A stretch of DNA of 55,145 nt from an uncultured Mycoplasmatota bacterium (GTDB taxonomy: Bacteria; Bacillota_I; Bacilli_A; RF39; UBA660): positions 1-55,145 of the forward strand of contig CAMKMS010000004.1 of NCBI GenBank assembly GCA_946413985.1, given 5' to 3'. Of the stretch, positions 20,951 to 29,706 are shown piece by piece. Within the stretch, counting starts at the first letter, position 1. Every line of letters starts with the position of its first letter. The notes beneath the pieces were generated by a model. The model saw only the letters and a program-made list of their open reading frames with translations. It was not told the origin of the DNA and ran no database searches. The position numbers were made by a program, and so were the translations under genes.

Positions 20951-23356
20951 ATGTATGATTTAGGTGAATACTTTAAAATAGATTTAGTAAAGAGTAAAAC
21001 ACCATCAACATTTGTTTATAGAGGTAAAAACTATAGAATTAGTATTTTATCTGATACTCTAATTAGATTAGAATATAGTGAGTCTGGATCATTTAATGAT
21101 TATCCTACTTTTTTTGCTCAAAATAGAAGTTTTGGTCAACCTAAAGTTGAAGTAGTAGAGGATGAAAGTATTCTAATTATTAGAAATGATAATTTTGTAT
21201 TAGAATATAAGAAAAATAAAAATTTTGTTGGAAGTAAACTAATGCCTGAACAGAATTTAAAAGTAACTATAACAAATACTGAAAAAATATGGTATTTCAA
21301 TCATCCTGAAGCAAGAAACTTTAAAGGAACAGCATTTAGTTTAGATAATATGAATGGAAGTGTGGATCTTGACAAAGGCTTATTTTCTTTAGATGGATTT
21401 ACATCAATTGATGATGAAAGAACACCAATTTTAGATAAGAGTGGAAATATAATTGCTCCAAATTATATGAATATTGATACATATTTATTTGTATATAATT
21501 CAAACTTTGGAATAGGACTTAGAGACTATTTTAACTTAACAGGTTTACCATTATTACCTCCTAGATATACTTTTGGAGTATGGTGGAATAAAAATGAAGA
21601 GTATAGCGAAGAAAAGGTATTAGACCTTGTTAATTCATTTAAGAGATATAAAATACCATTCTCTGTATTATTATTAGGTGAATATGCTAGAAATAAATAT
21701 AGTTCTACAAATACTAGTTTTTCATTTAACAAAAATATTTTTCCTAATCCAAAGGCTTTGTCATCATTCTTAAATAAAAATGGAATTCATTTAGGACTAA
21801 ATATTAAGACGGATGGTATTATAAGTACAGAAGAAGAACATCATGATGATTTTGTTAAAATATATAGTGCTGATGCAGATAAAAATATTCCAATAAATGT
21901 ATATAATCCTAATTTAATGGATGGTTTTTTAAAAGGCATTATTAATCCATTATTAAATACAGGTGTAGATGTATTATGGATAGATGATGATAATAAAAAT
22001 AATAATTTAAGGAATTTTGCTTCAAATTATTATTTGTATAAAAATTTTCTTTCTAACGTTGAAAAGAGAGGATTAATTTTATCACGTAATTTTGGTATTG
22101 CACCTCATAGATATTCTATTCTTTATTCTGGAAATACATTTATTAATTGGAAAACACTAAGATATTTGCCATTTTTTAATTCAACTGCATCTAATATAGG
22201 CGTTTCTTATTGGAGTCATGATATTGGTGGATTTAAAGGTGGCATTGAAGATGGCGAACTATATATGAGATATGTTCAATTAGGTGTTTATAGTCCAATA
22301 TTAAGACTTTCAAGTGATGCTGGAAAATATTATAAAAGAGAGCCATGGAAATGGGATGCTGAAACATTTAATATTACTCATGAATATTTAACATTAAGAC
22401 ATAGATTGATTCCATATTTGTATAGTGAAGCAAAAAAATATTCATCTTTTGGTTCACCTATGATACAGCCATTATATTACAAATATCCCGAAACATATGA
22501 TGAACCTCTTTATAAAAATGAGTATTATTTTGGAAGTGAATTATTTATTTCACCAATCGTAACACCAAAAGATAGTATTATGAGTAGAGTTGTTCATAGA
22601 TTATTTTTACCAAATGGAGTTTGGTATGATTTTAAGACTGGTAAAAAGTTTACTGGTGGACGAAGATATGTTACTTTCTATAGAGATGAAGATTATCCAG
22701 TATTTGCTAAAACTGGAGCTATTATTCCAATGGCAGTATTAGATCCAGATAATATTAATGATGTATCTTCTCCTAAAACTCTTGAAATTCATATTTTCCC
22801 AGGAAGAAGTAATACATATAAACTATATGAAGATGATGGTTATTCATCTAAATATAAAGATGGTTTAAGTTATACAACAGAAATTAATTATTATTATAAA
22901 GAAAATGACTTTTCTGTTTCTTTAGAACCAAAAGATGGTCAAAGAGAAGTAGTTCCTGAAAATAGAAATTATATAATAAGATTTAGAAATACAAAGTATA
23001 CTAAAGGTGTACAAGTATTTAGTAATGAAATAAATGTTCCATTCAAGAGCTATATTGAAGATAATGATTTTGTTATTACTTTTGATAATATACCTACTGA
23101 TGCTAAAATATATGTTTATTGTAAGGGAAATGATATTGAAATAGACGCTTCTCGTGCAATAAATGATGATTTAGAAGGTATTATTACTGATTTAAAAATA
23201 TCAACAGAATTAAAGATTTTAATTGATTCAATATTATTTAGTGATAAACCAATTAAAGAAAAAAGAATTCAAATTAGAAAATTAAGAAGAAAAGGTCTTG
23301 ATACAATATTTATTAAAATGTTTATAAAACTATTAGAATATATTGCAGAAGTATAA
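20951..23356 (+). CDS. Glycoside hydrolase family 31 (alpha-glucosidase-like)
   Basis: LPLLPPRYTFGVWWNK, DVLWIDDDN, SYWSHDIGGFKGG, RHRLIPYLYSEAKK, LFLPNGVWYDFKTG. Confidence 0.92.
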   Translation: MYDLGEYFKIDLVKSKTPSTFVYRGKNYRISILSDTLIRLEYSESGSFNDYPTFFAQNRSFGQPKVEVVEDESILIIRNDNFVLEYKKNKNFVGSKLMPEQNLKVTITNTEKIWYFNHPEARNFKGTAFSLDNMNGSVDLDKGLFSLDGFTSIDDERTPILDKSGNIIAPNYMNIDTYLFVYNSNFGIGLRDYFNLTGLPLLPPRYTFGVWWNKNEEYSEEKVLDLVNSFKRYKIPFSVLLLGEYARNKYSSTNTSFSFNKNIFPNPKALSSFLNKNGIHLGLNIKTDGIISTEEEHHDDFVKIYSADADKNIPINVYNPNLMDGFLKGIINPLLNTGVDVLWIDDDNKNNNLRNFASNYYLYKNFLSNVEKRGLILSRNFGIAPHRYSILYSGNTFINWKTLRYLPFFNSTASNIGVSYWSHDIGGFKGGIEDGELYMRYVQLGVYSPILRLSSDAGKYYKREPWKWDAETFNITHEYLTLRHRLIPYLYSEAKKYSSFGSPMIQPLYYKYPETYDEPLYKNEYYFGSELFISPIVTPKDSIMSRVVHRLFLPNGVWYDFKTGKKFTGGRRYVTFYRDEDYPVFAKTGAIIPMAVLDPDNINDVSSPKTLEIHIFPGRSNTYKLYEDDGYSSKYKDGLSYTTEINYYYKENDFSVSLEPKDGQREVVPENRNYIIRFRNTKYTKGVQVFSNEINVPFKSYIEDNDFVITFDNIPTDAKIYVYCKGNDIEIDASRAINDDLEGIITDLKISTELKILIDSILFSDKPIKEKRIQIRKLRRKGLDTIFIKMFIKLLEYIAEV

Positions 23357-23388
23357 AAGCATCAATTATTAGAGTTGGTGCTTTTTTA
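23357..23388 (+). terminator. Rho-independent terminator
   Basis: AGCATCAA...TTGGTGCTTTTTT. Confidence 0.75.
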
Positions 23389-23457
23389 TAAAAAAAATCT
23401 TTATTAAAGAGTATAAATGTGTTAAAATATTAATGTATATTAAAATAGGTGAAGAGA

Positions 23458-26217
23458 ATGAAAAAAATAATTAAATTATTATTTTTGTTAATGTTAATAT
23501 TACCGATATTTATTAGTGCTGATACTTATAAAAATGCAGTTAAGAATGCTAATGAATTAATTAATCAAGAATATTATATAAATACTTATGAAAAATATAT
23601 ATTACAAGGAAAAAAGATTAAGTATGAATTTAGTAATGGTAAGAATAAATATAATTCATTATTTGTTAAGGGTGGATTTATTAGTAAGGATGAATATGAA
23701 TTAACAAAGGTAAAAGGACTTTCATATTTATTAATAAATGATAGCTTTTGGACATTATCAAAAGATAAGAAAAATGTATATGTTATAACAACAGATGATA
23801 TAGATATTGCTAAAGATCCTAATAGTGACTATTTTTCTAGGGTAACAGAATATGTAAGACCTAAAACAGTTGTTAGTGGAAGTGGAACTCAAAATGATCC
23901 TTGGCAATTTGATCCTATGTATAAAGTTTCTGCTATAGTTAATCCAGATTACGCAACAATAGAAAGTGGAAATAATGAATATGTTAAAGGAAATTGTGAA
24001 ACTGCAGAATGTAGTGCAAATATAAAGATTATTGGAAAAGGTGGATATAGATATATTTCTAATGATTGTAATGGAGTATATGATATTAAAACAAAAACTT
24101 TAAATGTTAAAACTGTAAAAAAGAATTTAGAATGTAATGTTGAATTCGGTTATGGTCTTTTTACAATAAACATTACTGATGCTAAACCAGATACTTTTTA
24201 CGCAATATATGGCGATAATTATTATTCAGATATTGATAATAAAACAGTTTTAAATACATTAAGTTCAGTTACACCTAAGAAAGGTTATACTTTTAAAGGA
24301 TTTATATATGAAGATCTTGAAATAGTAGATAGTAAGAAGAATTTGGTTAAATCATCGTTAAATAATATAACTAAAGATTTAACAATACTTCCTACTTGGG
24401 AAGCTAATAAATATACAGTTTCATATGATTGTAATGGTGGATTTGATTCTCCAAAGAATCAGACTGTTACATTTGAAGGACCATTTACTATAACTGATGA
24501 ATTGTGTAAAAGAGAGGGTTATATTCAAGTTGGATGGAATTCATCAAGTGATGGTGATGGATTCTCTTGGAATAAACAAAATAGAACAAATTGGTCATGG
24601 AGTTTAGATAATAATGTGACTCTTTATGCAATATGGAAAAAATGTAGTGCAGGTACTTATTCAGGTGCTAGTGACAATAAATGTAATGATTGCGAAGCTG
24701 GAACGTATTCTTCAAGTGGAGCTGGAAAATGTTCTCTTTGCCCAAGTGGATATACTAGTGAAGCTGGTTCTGATAAAATAGACAAATGCTTTATTAAAGT
24801 CGAAGCGGGAAAACGTTTAATAGAAGCAAAAACAAATAAAATTGTTGAATGTCCAGATGGTCAGTATAGTGAAGAGCATTCAGTTACTTATGGACGTGTT
24901 AGTTCATGTACTTCTTGTCCAGTTGGTTATGATGATGGAACTAAACTTGAAGATAAAACTAGCCAGAAGAAGTGTTTAAGAAAAATATCAGCAGGATATT
25001 ATATTTCTGCTCCATATGCAGCTGGTAATACTATTTGCGAAAATGGAAAATACAAAGAAGCTCATCAATTACATTATGGAGAAACAAGTAGTTGTGAGTC
25101 ATGTCCAAATGGATATAGAGATGGATCTAAAATAGAAAACAAAGTATCAGAAAATAAGTGTTTAAGAAAAGTTACTGCAGGATATTATATAGCTAGTTCA
25201 AAATCAATTAACAATACATTGTGTCCAACAGGACAATATAGTATAACTCATTCAATCCTATATGGAGAAACAAGTAAATGTAGTGAATGCCCTAATGGAT
25301 ATCAAGATGGAAGGAAACTTGAAAATAAAGTATCTAAAGAAAGTTGCTTAAAAAATGTTCCAGCAGGAAGTTATGTAGCAAGTGAAAAATCTGAAGAAAG
25401 TAAAGTTTGCCCTAATGGTTTCTATAAAGAATCTCATCAATTAACATATGGACAAACTAGTAAATGTACTGTTTGTCCAGAAGGATATAGAGATGGTGCT
25501 ACAGTATCAAATAAAACAGCAAAAAATAAATGTTTAAAAAATGTTAGTAGTGGATATTATATTTCTAAAGCTAATTCTAATAGTAGTACTTTATGTCCAA
25601 ATGGATATTATAAAGAAAAACATAGTGTAACATATGGATCTGTGAGTACTTGCTTACAATGTCCAGAAGGATATAGAGATGGTAAGAGTGCTACAAGTAA
25701 ATCTAGTCAAAGCTCTTGTACTAGAATTGTTGAAGCTGGATATTATATAGCTAAAGCTAATGATAAAACAAATTCATTGTGTGATAATGGAAGCTATAAA
25801 GGAACACATAATGTAACTTATGGAAGTACTAGTTCTTGTAATATTTGTCCAGATGGATATAGAGATGGAACATCTATTGACAGTAAGACTGCTGAAAATA
25901 AATGTGTAAGAAGTATTCCTGCTGGATATTATGTTATGGGTGCAAAGGCAACGAATGACACAGAATGTCCAGAGGGACATTATAAAACTGCTCATGTAGT
26001 AACATATGGAAGTATTAGTAGATGCTCAGTATGTCCTAGTGGATATAGGAATGGAACAACTGTTTCTAATAAAGTTTCTGAAAGTTCATGTGTTAGAAAT
26101 GTACCACAAAATTACTATGTAGAAAAGAGCAAAGATGATAAAAATACTGCATGTCCAAAGGGAACGACAAAGAAAGCTCATACAGTATTATATGGTCAAA
26201 CGAGTACTTGTAATTAA
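23458..26217 (+). CDS. Secreted protein with InlB-type (Flg_new-like) repeat and Cys-rich tandem repeats
   Basis: Signal peptide MKKIIKLLFLLMLILPIFISA; NKYTVSYDCNGGF...LYAIWKK segment; seven full and one partial ~62-aa repeats of type (V)xAGYYI...CPNGxYKxxHxxxYGxTSxCxxCPxGYRDG...KCLR. Confidence 0.85.
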   Translation: MKKIIKLLFLLMLILPIFISADTYKNAVKNANELINQEYYINTYEKYILQGKKIKYEFSNGKNKYNSLFVKGGFISKDEYELTKVKGLSYLLINDSFWTLSKDKKNVYVITTDDIDIAKDPNSDYFSRVTEYVRPKTVVSGSGTQNDPWQFDPMYKVSAIVNPDYATIESGNNEYVKGNCETAECSANIKIIGKGGYRYISNDCNGVYDIKTKTLNVKTVKKNLECNVEFGYGLFTINITDAKPDTFYAIYGDNYYSDIDNKTVLNTLSSVTPKKGYTFKGFIYEDLEIVDSKKNLVKSSLNNITKDLTILPTWEANKYTVSYDCNGGFDSPKNQTVTFEGPFTITDELCKREGYIQVGWNSSSDGDGFSWNKQNRTNWSWSLDNNVTLYAIWKKCSAGTYSGASDNKCNDCEAGTYSSSGAGKCSLCPSGYTSEAGSDKIDKCFIKVEAGKRLIEAKTNKIVECPDGQYSEEHSVTYGRVSSCTSCPVGYDDGTKLEDKTSQKKCLRKISAGYYISAPYAAGNTICENGKYKEAHQLHYGETSSCESCPNGYRDGSKIENKVSENKCLRKVTAGYYIASSKSINNTLCPTGQYSITHSILYGETSKCSECPNGYQDGRKLENKVSKESCLKNVPAGSYVASEKSEESKVCPNGFYKESHQLTYGQTSKCTVCPEGYRDGATVSNKTAKNKCLKNVSSGYYISKANSNSSTLCPNGYYKEKHSVTYGSVSTCLQCPEGYRDGKSATSKSSQSSCTRIVEAGYYIAKANDKTNSLCDNGSYKGTHNVTYGSTSSCNICPDGYRDGTSIDSKTAENKCVRSIPAGYYVMGAKATNDTECPEGHYKTAHVVTYGSISRCSVCPSGYRNGTTVSNKVSESSCVRNVPQNYYVEKSKDDKNTACPKGTTKKAHTVLYGQTSTCN
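24793..26214 (+). repeat. Protein-coding tandem repeat, ~186 bp unit, seven complete and one truncated copy
   Basis: Repeated AGYYI / C-NG-YK--H---YG--S-C--CP-GYRDG / CLR blocks. Confidence 0.88.
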
Positions 26218-26226
26218 AATAATAAA

Positions 26227-26257
26227 AAACAAAATAATGAATTATTTTGTTTTTTTA
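26227..26257 (+). terminator. Rho-independent terminator
   Basis: AAACAAAATAAT-GA-ATTATTTTGTTTTTTT. Confidence 0.75.
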
Positions 26258-26363
26258 TGATATGTTTAAATGATAAAAATAAATAATTAAAAATATAAAA
26301 AAATAATATCTTTTTTATCATAATAATGGTATAATTTTAATAGATTTTTTGGAGGATTTATAT

Positions 26364-26768
26364 ATGAAACTAACAAGAACAGAAGCAAGAGAAAAAGTGA
26401 TGATTATTTTATATCAAATAGATTTTTATTTAAAAGACAATATTTCTTTTGATGTAGAAAGTGTAATTAAAGAAAACTTAGAAATGGATAATAAATATGT
26501 TAATGATATAGTTAATGGTGTACTTCAATACTTAGAAGAAATAGATAAAACTATAAGCAAATATTTAGGTAATTGGAATTTAGATAGATTAGGCAAAACA
26601 GATAAGGCAATTTTAAGACTAGCAACTTATGAAATAGTATATTATGATACTCCAAAAATTGTTGCTATTAATGAGGCAGTAGAACTTGCTAAAAAGTATA
26701 GCGATGATAAAATAGTAAAATTAATAAATGCAGTTCTAGATAAAATTAGAGATGAAGTAGAGGAATAA
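26364..26768 (+). CDS. nusB: Transcription antitermination factor NusB
   Basis: TRTEAREKVMIILYQID, LDRLGKTDKAILRLATYEIVYYDTPKIVAINEAVELAKKYS; RBS ggagg places the start at 26364. Confidence 0.94.
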   Translation: MKLTRTEAREKVMIILYQIDFYLKDNISFDVESVIKENLEMDNKYVNDIVNGVLQYLEEIDKTISKYLGNWNLDRLGKTDKAILRLATYEIVYYDTPKIVAINEAVELAKKYSDDKIVKLINAVLDKIRDEVEE

Positions 26769-28103
26769 ATGAACGTTGAATATCTTACTATAAGTGATAT
26801 TAATAGGATTATTAAAAACACTATTGAAAACAATAGTGAACTTTCAAGTGTCTACTTAAAGGGAGAAGTTAGTAATATAAAATATCATTCAAGAGGGCAT
26901 TTGTATTTTAGTTTAAAAGATGAAAATAGTAAAATTAATGCTGTGATGTTCAATTATGAAAGATATTTGAATTTTAATCCAAAAGATGGCGATTCTGTTA
27001 TAGTTCATGGAAGAATAAGTGTATATGAAGCAAGTGGTAGCTATCAAATATATGTTGATTCTATGGAAATGGATGGTCTTGGTAACTTATATGTGTTATT
27101 TGAAAAATTAAAGAAAAAACTTAGTGAAGAAGGACTATTTGATAAGGAACATAAAAGAAAAATCAAAAGAGTTCCAAGAAAAATAGGAGTAATTACTGCA
27201 CCAACAGGCGCAGCTGTTAGAGATATTATTTCAACAATAAATAAGCGTTTTCCAATGACAGAAATTTATTTATTTCCAACACTGGTTCAAGGTGAAGATG
27301 CTGCACCTAATATAGTAGAAATGATTAATCTTGCCAATACTTTTGATGATATAGATACTATTATTTTGGGACGTGGTGGAGGATCTATTGAAGATTTATG
27401 GGCCTTTAATGAAGAAATAGTGGCAAGAGCCATATATAATAGTAGAATACCAATAATAAGTGGTGTAGGTCATGAAATTGATTTTACAATTAGTGATTTT
27501 GTTGCTGATTTACGTGCACCAACACCAACAGGTGCTGCATTAATGGCAACGCCAGATCATGAAGAAGTGAGAAGGTACTTTATAAGTTCAAAAGATAGAG
27601 TTAATAATGCTATTTTAAATAAACTAGATAGTCTAAATGAACTATTAAAAAAATATAAATCAAATTATATACTTAATAATCCAATGAGACTATATGAAAT
27701 GAAAGAGCAAAAATTAGATACTCTATATGACAGATTAAATAATATAATAAAAAATCGACTTGATAATTATAAACATATATTAGATAAATATAAATCAAAT
27801 TATATACTTAATAATCCTAATGTACTATATGATAGCGAAAAGGAAAAGATAAATAATTTAAAAGTAAATCTATTTAAAAATATAACTAACATCTTAGAAA
27901 AAAATGCTACTAGTATTAATACTTTAAAGGTTAAGTTGGATTTATTAAATCCAGATAATATTCTTGATAAAGGTTATAGTATAGTACATAAAGATGGCAA
28001 AATTATTAAGAATATTAATGATTTAGGTATTAATGATGATATTAATATAATGGTAAAAAATGGAAATATTTTAGCTAATGTTAAAGGAGTAAACGAAAAA
28101 TGA
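26769..28103 (+). CDS. xseA: Exodeoxyribonuclease VII large subunit
   Basis: OB-fold N-terminus, GVITAPTGAAVRDIISTINKRFP, GRGGGSIEDLWAFNEE, GVGHEIDFTISDFVADLRAPTPTGAA. Confidence 0.97.
   Translation: MNVEYLTISDINRIIKNTIENNSELSSVYLKGEVSNIKYHSRGHLYFSLKDENSKINAVMFNYERYLNFNPKDGDSVIVHGRISVYEASGSYQIYVDSMEMDGLGNLYVLFEKLKKKLSEEGLFDKEHKRKIKRVPRKIGVITAPTGAAVRDIISTINKRFPMTEIYLFPTLVQGEDAAPNIVEMINLANTFDDIDTIILGRGGGSIEDLWAFNEEIVARAIYNSRIPIISGVGHEIDFTISDFVADLRAPTPTGAALMATPDHEEVRRYFISSKDRVNNAILNKLDSLNELLKKYKSNYILNNPMRLYEMKEQKLDTLYDRLNNIIKNRLDNYKHILDKYKSNYILNNPNVLYDSEKEKINNLKVNLFKNITNILEKNATSINTLKVKLDLLNPDNILDKGYSIVHKDGKIIKNINDLGINDDINIMVKNGNILANVKGVNEK
27651..27817 (+). repeat. Internal tandem duplication in xseA (135-bp spacing)
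   Basis: aaatataaatcaaattatatacttaataatcc at 27651 and again at 27786 (KYKSNYILNNP twice). Confidence 0.85.
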
Positions 28104-28330
28104 CAGTAAAAAAAGAAGAAAAAACATTTGAAGAACAGGTAAGAGAACTTGAAACTATAGTAGGAGAACTTGAAAGTGGGGAACTTGATTTAGATAAATC
28201 AATAGTGAAATATACTGAAGCAATGAAACTAATCGAATCATGTGAGACTAAATTAAATAATGCTACTGAAACAATAAATAAATTAGTGGATAAAAATGGT
28301 AAAATAACTGATTTTGAAATTAATGAATAA
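28100..28330 (+). CDS. xseB: Exodeoxyribonuclease VII small subunit
   Basis: TFEEQVRELETIVGELESGELDLDKSIVKYTEAMKLIESCETKLNNA. Confidence 0.95.
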   Translation: MTVKKEEKTFEEQVRELETIVGELESGELDLDKSIVKYTEAMKLIESCETKLNNATETINKLVDKNGKITDFEINE

Positions 28331-28388
28331 CAATAATTGGATATATAATCAATAGTAATAAAGCCAAAATAATAAAGAGGTGAAATGT

Positions 28389-29366
28389 ATGAAAAAGATA
28401 CTTTTTACTTTCTTTATTATTTTTATTTTACCAATAAGTATACTTGCTTATTCAAATAAAATAATAGTTGGTGGAGAAAGTATTGGTATAAATATTGAAA
28501 GTAATGGTCTGGAAATAGTTGGTTATTATAAAGTTAAAGGTAAATATATAAATAAAGATTTTTTAATTGGAGATAGAATAATAAAAATTGATGGTGTTAA
28601 TGTCTCTAATAATGATGATTTATTAAATATAATTAATCATAAAAAACAAGATAATTATAAAGCTATTATTATTCGAAATAACGAAGAAAAAACTATTGAT
28701 TTAAATATAATAGAAGAAAACAATAAATATAAAACTGGATTATATATAAAAGATAGTGTTGTTGGTTTAGGAACTTTAACATATATTGATCCAGAAACAA
28801 AAATATATGGTTCTTTGGGACATGAAATTAACTATAGTGAATCAAATAATAGAGTAAGTGTAAAAGATGGGAGAATAATTGAAAGTAAAGTCACTAATAT
28901 TAATAAAAGTACTAATGGAAATGTTGGAAGTAAAAATGCGACATTACTCTTTAATAATATTATTGGTAATATAAAAAGTAATACTATTAATGGTTTATAT
29001 GGTTATTATTTGAAAAAGATACCAAATGATAGATTATATGAAATTGAAACATTTGATAACATAAATAAAGGAAAAGCTTATATATTAACAGTAACAAATA
29101 ATAATGAAATTAAAAAATATAATATAAACATTTTAGAAAAGTATTATAGTAAGAAAGATACAAATAAAGCATTTAGCTTTAAAGTGATTGATGATGAATT
29201 AATAAGTAAAACAGGTGGTATTGTTCAAGGAATGAGTGGTTCACCAATTATACAAAATAATAAGGTGATAGGTTCAGTTACTAACGTAGTTATTGATAAT
29301 GTTAAAATGGGATATGGAATTTCAATTATTACAATGCTAGAAGAGGGAGATAAAATAAAGAATTAA
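28389..29366 (+). CDS. SpoIVB-like S55 peptidase with PDZ domain
   Basis: Signal peptide; PDZ-like segment; GLGTLTYIDPETKIYGSLGHEI and GGIVQGMSGSPIIQNNKVIGSVTNV (S55 catalytic region). Confidence 0.87.
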   Translation: MKKILFTFFIIFILPISILAYSNKIIVGGESIGINIESNGLEIVGYYKVKGKYINKDFLIGDRIIKIDGVNVSNNDDLLNIINHKKQDNYKAIIIRNNEEKTIDLNIIEENNKYKTGLYIKDSVVGLGTLTYIDPETKIYGSLGHEINYSESNNRVSVKDGRIIESKVTNINKSTNGNVGSKNATLLFNNIIGNIKSNTINGLYGYYLKKIPNDRLYEIETFDNINKGKAYILTVTNNNEIKKYNINILEKYYSKKDTNKAFSFKVIDDELISKTGGIVQGMSGSPIIQNNKVIGSVTNVVIDNVKMGYGISIITMLEEGDKIKN

Positions 29367-29389
29367 TATTGTAAATTAATTCTTTTTTT
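29359..29389 (+). terminator. Rho-independent terminator
   Basis: AAGAATTAAT...ATTAATTCTTTTTTT. Confidence 0.65.
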
Positions 29390-29423
29390 GTTAAAATTAT
29401 ATATAGAATATGGAGGAAGTCAT

Positions 29424-29693
29424 ATGGATGATTATTTAGAAAATAAACTTATTATAACTGCGGAGGATGGAAATAAGGTCTTAATAAATGTCTTAGATAT
29501 TATAGATTCTTATACTTATAATAAAACTTTTATGATTTATACTTTTGCAAATGAGAATAAATCAGTCTTTGCATCTATACTAAATGAAGATAGTGCTTCA
29601 TATTCTTTAGATACCATTATTAATCAAGAAGAGATTGATTATATTAATGCTGAAATAAACAGAGTTTGCAGTGAACTAGCTGAGGCAAATTAA
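29424..29693 (+). CDS. DUF1292-like small protein
   Basis: Start at 29424 (RBS ggagg); layout NKLIITAEDGNKVLINVLDIIDS...SVFASIL similar to YrzB/DUF1292. Confidence 0.65.
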   Translation: MDDYLENKLIITAEDGNKVLINVLDIIDSYTYNKTFMIYTFANENKSVFASILNEDSASYSLDTIINQEEIDYINAEINRVCSELAEAN

Positions 29694-29706
29694 GGGGGAT
29701 ATTTAA

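Noticed and set aside
24793-26214. Regularly spaced repeats as a CRISPR array
   Set aside because: Period is ~186 bp, repeats are in-frame, divergent and code for Cys-rich protein modules; no cas genes.
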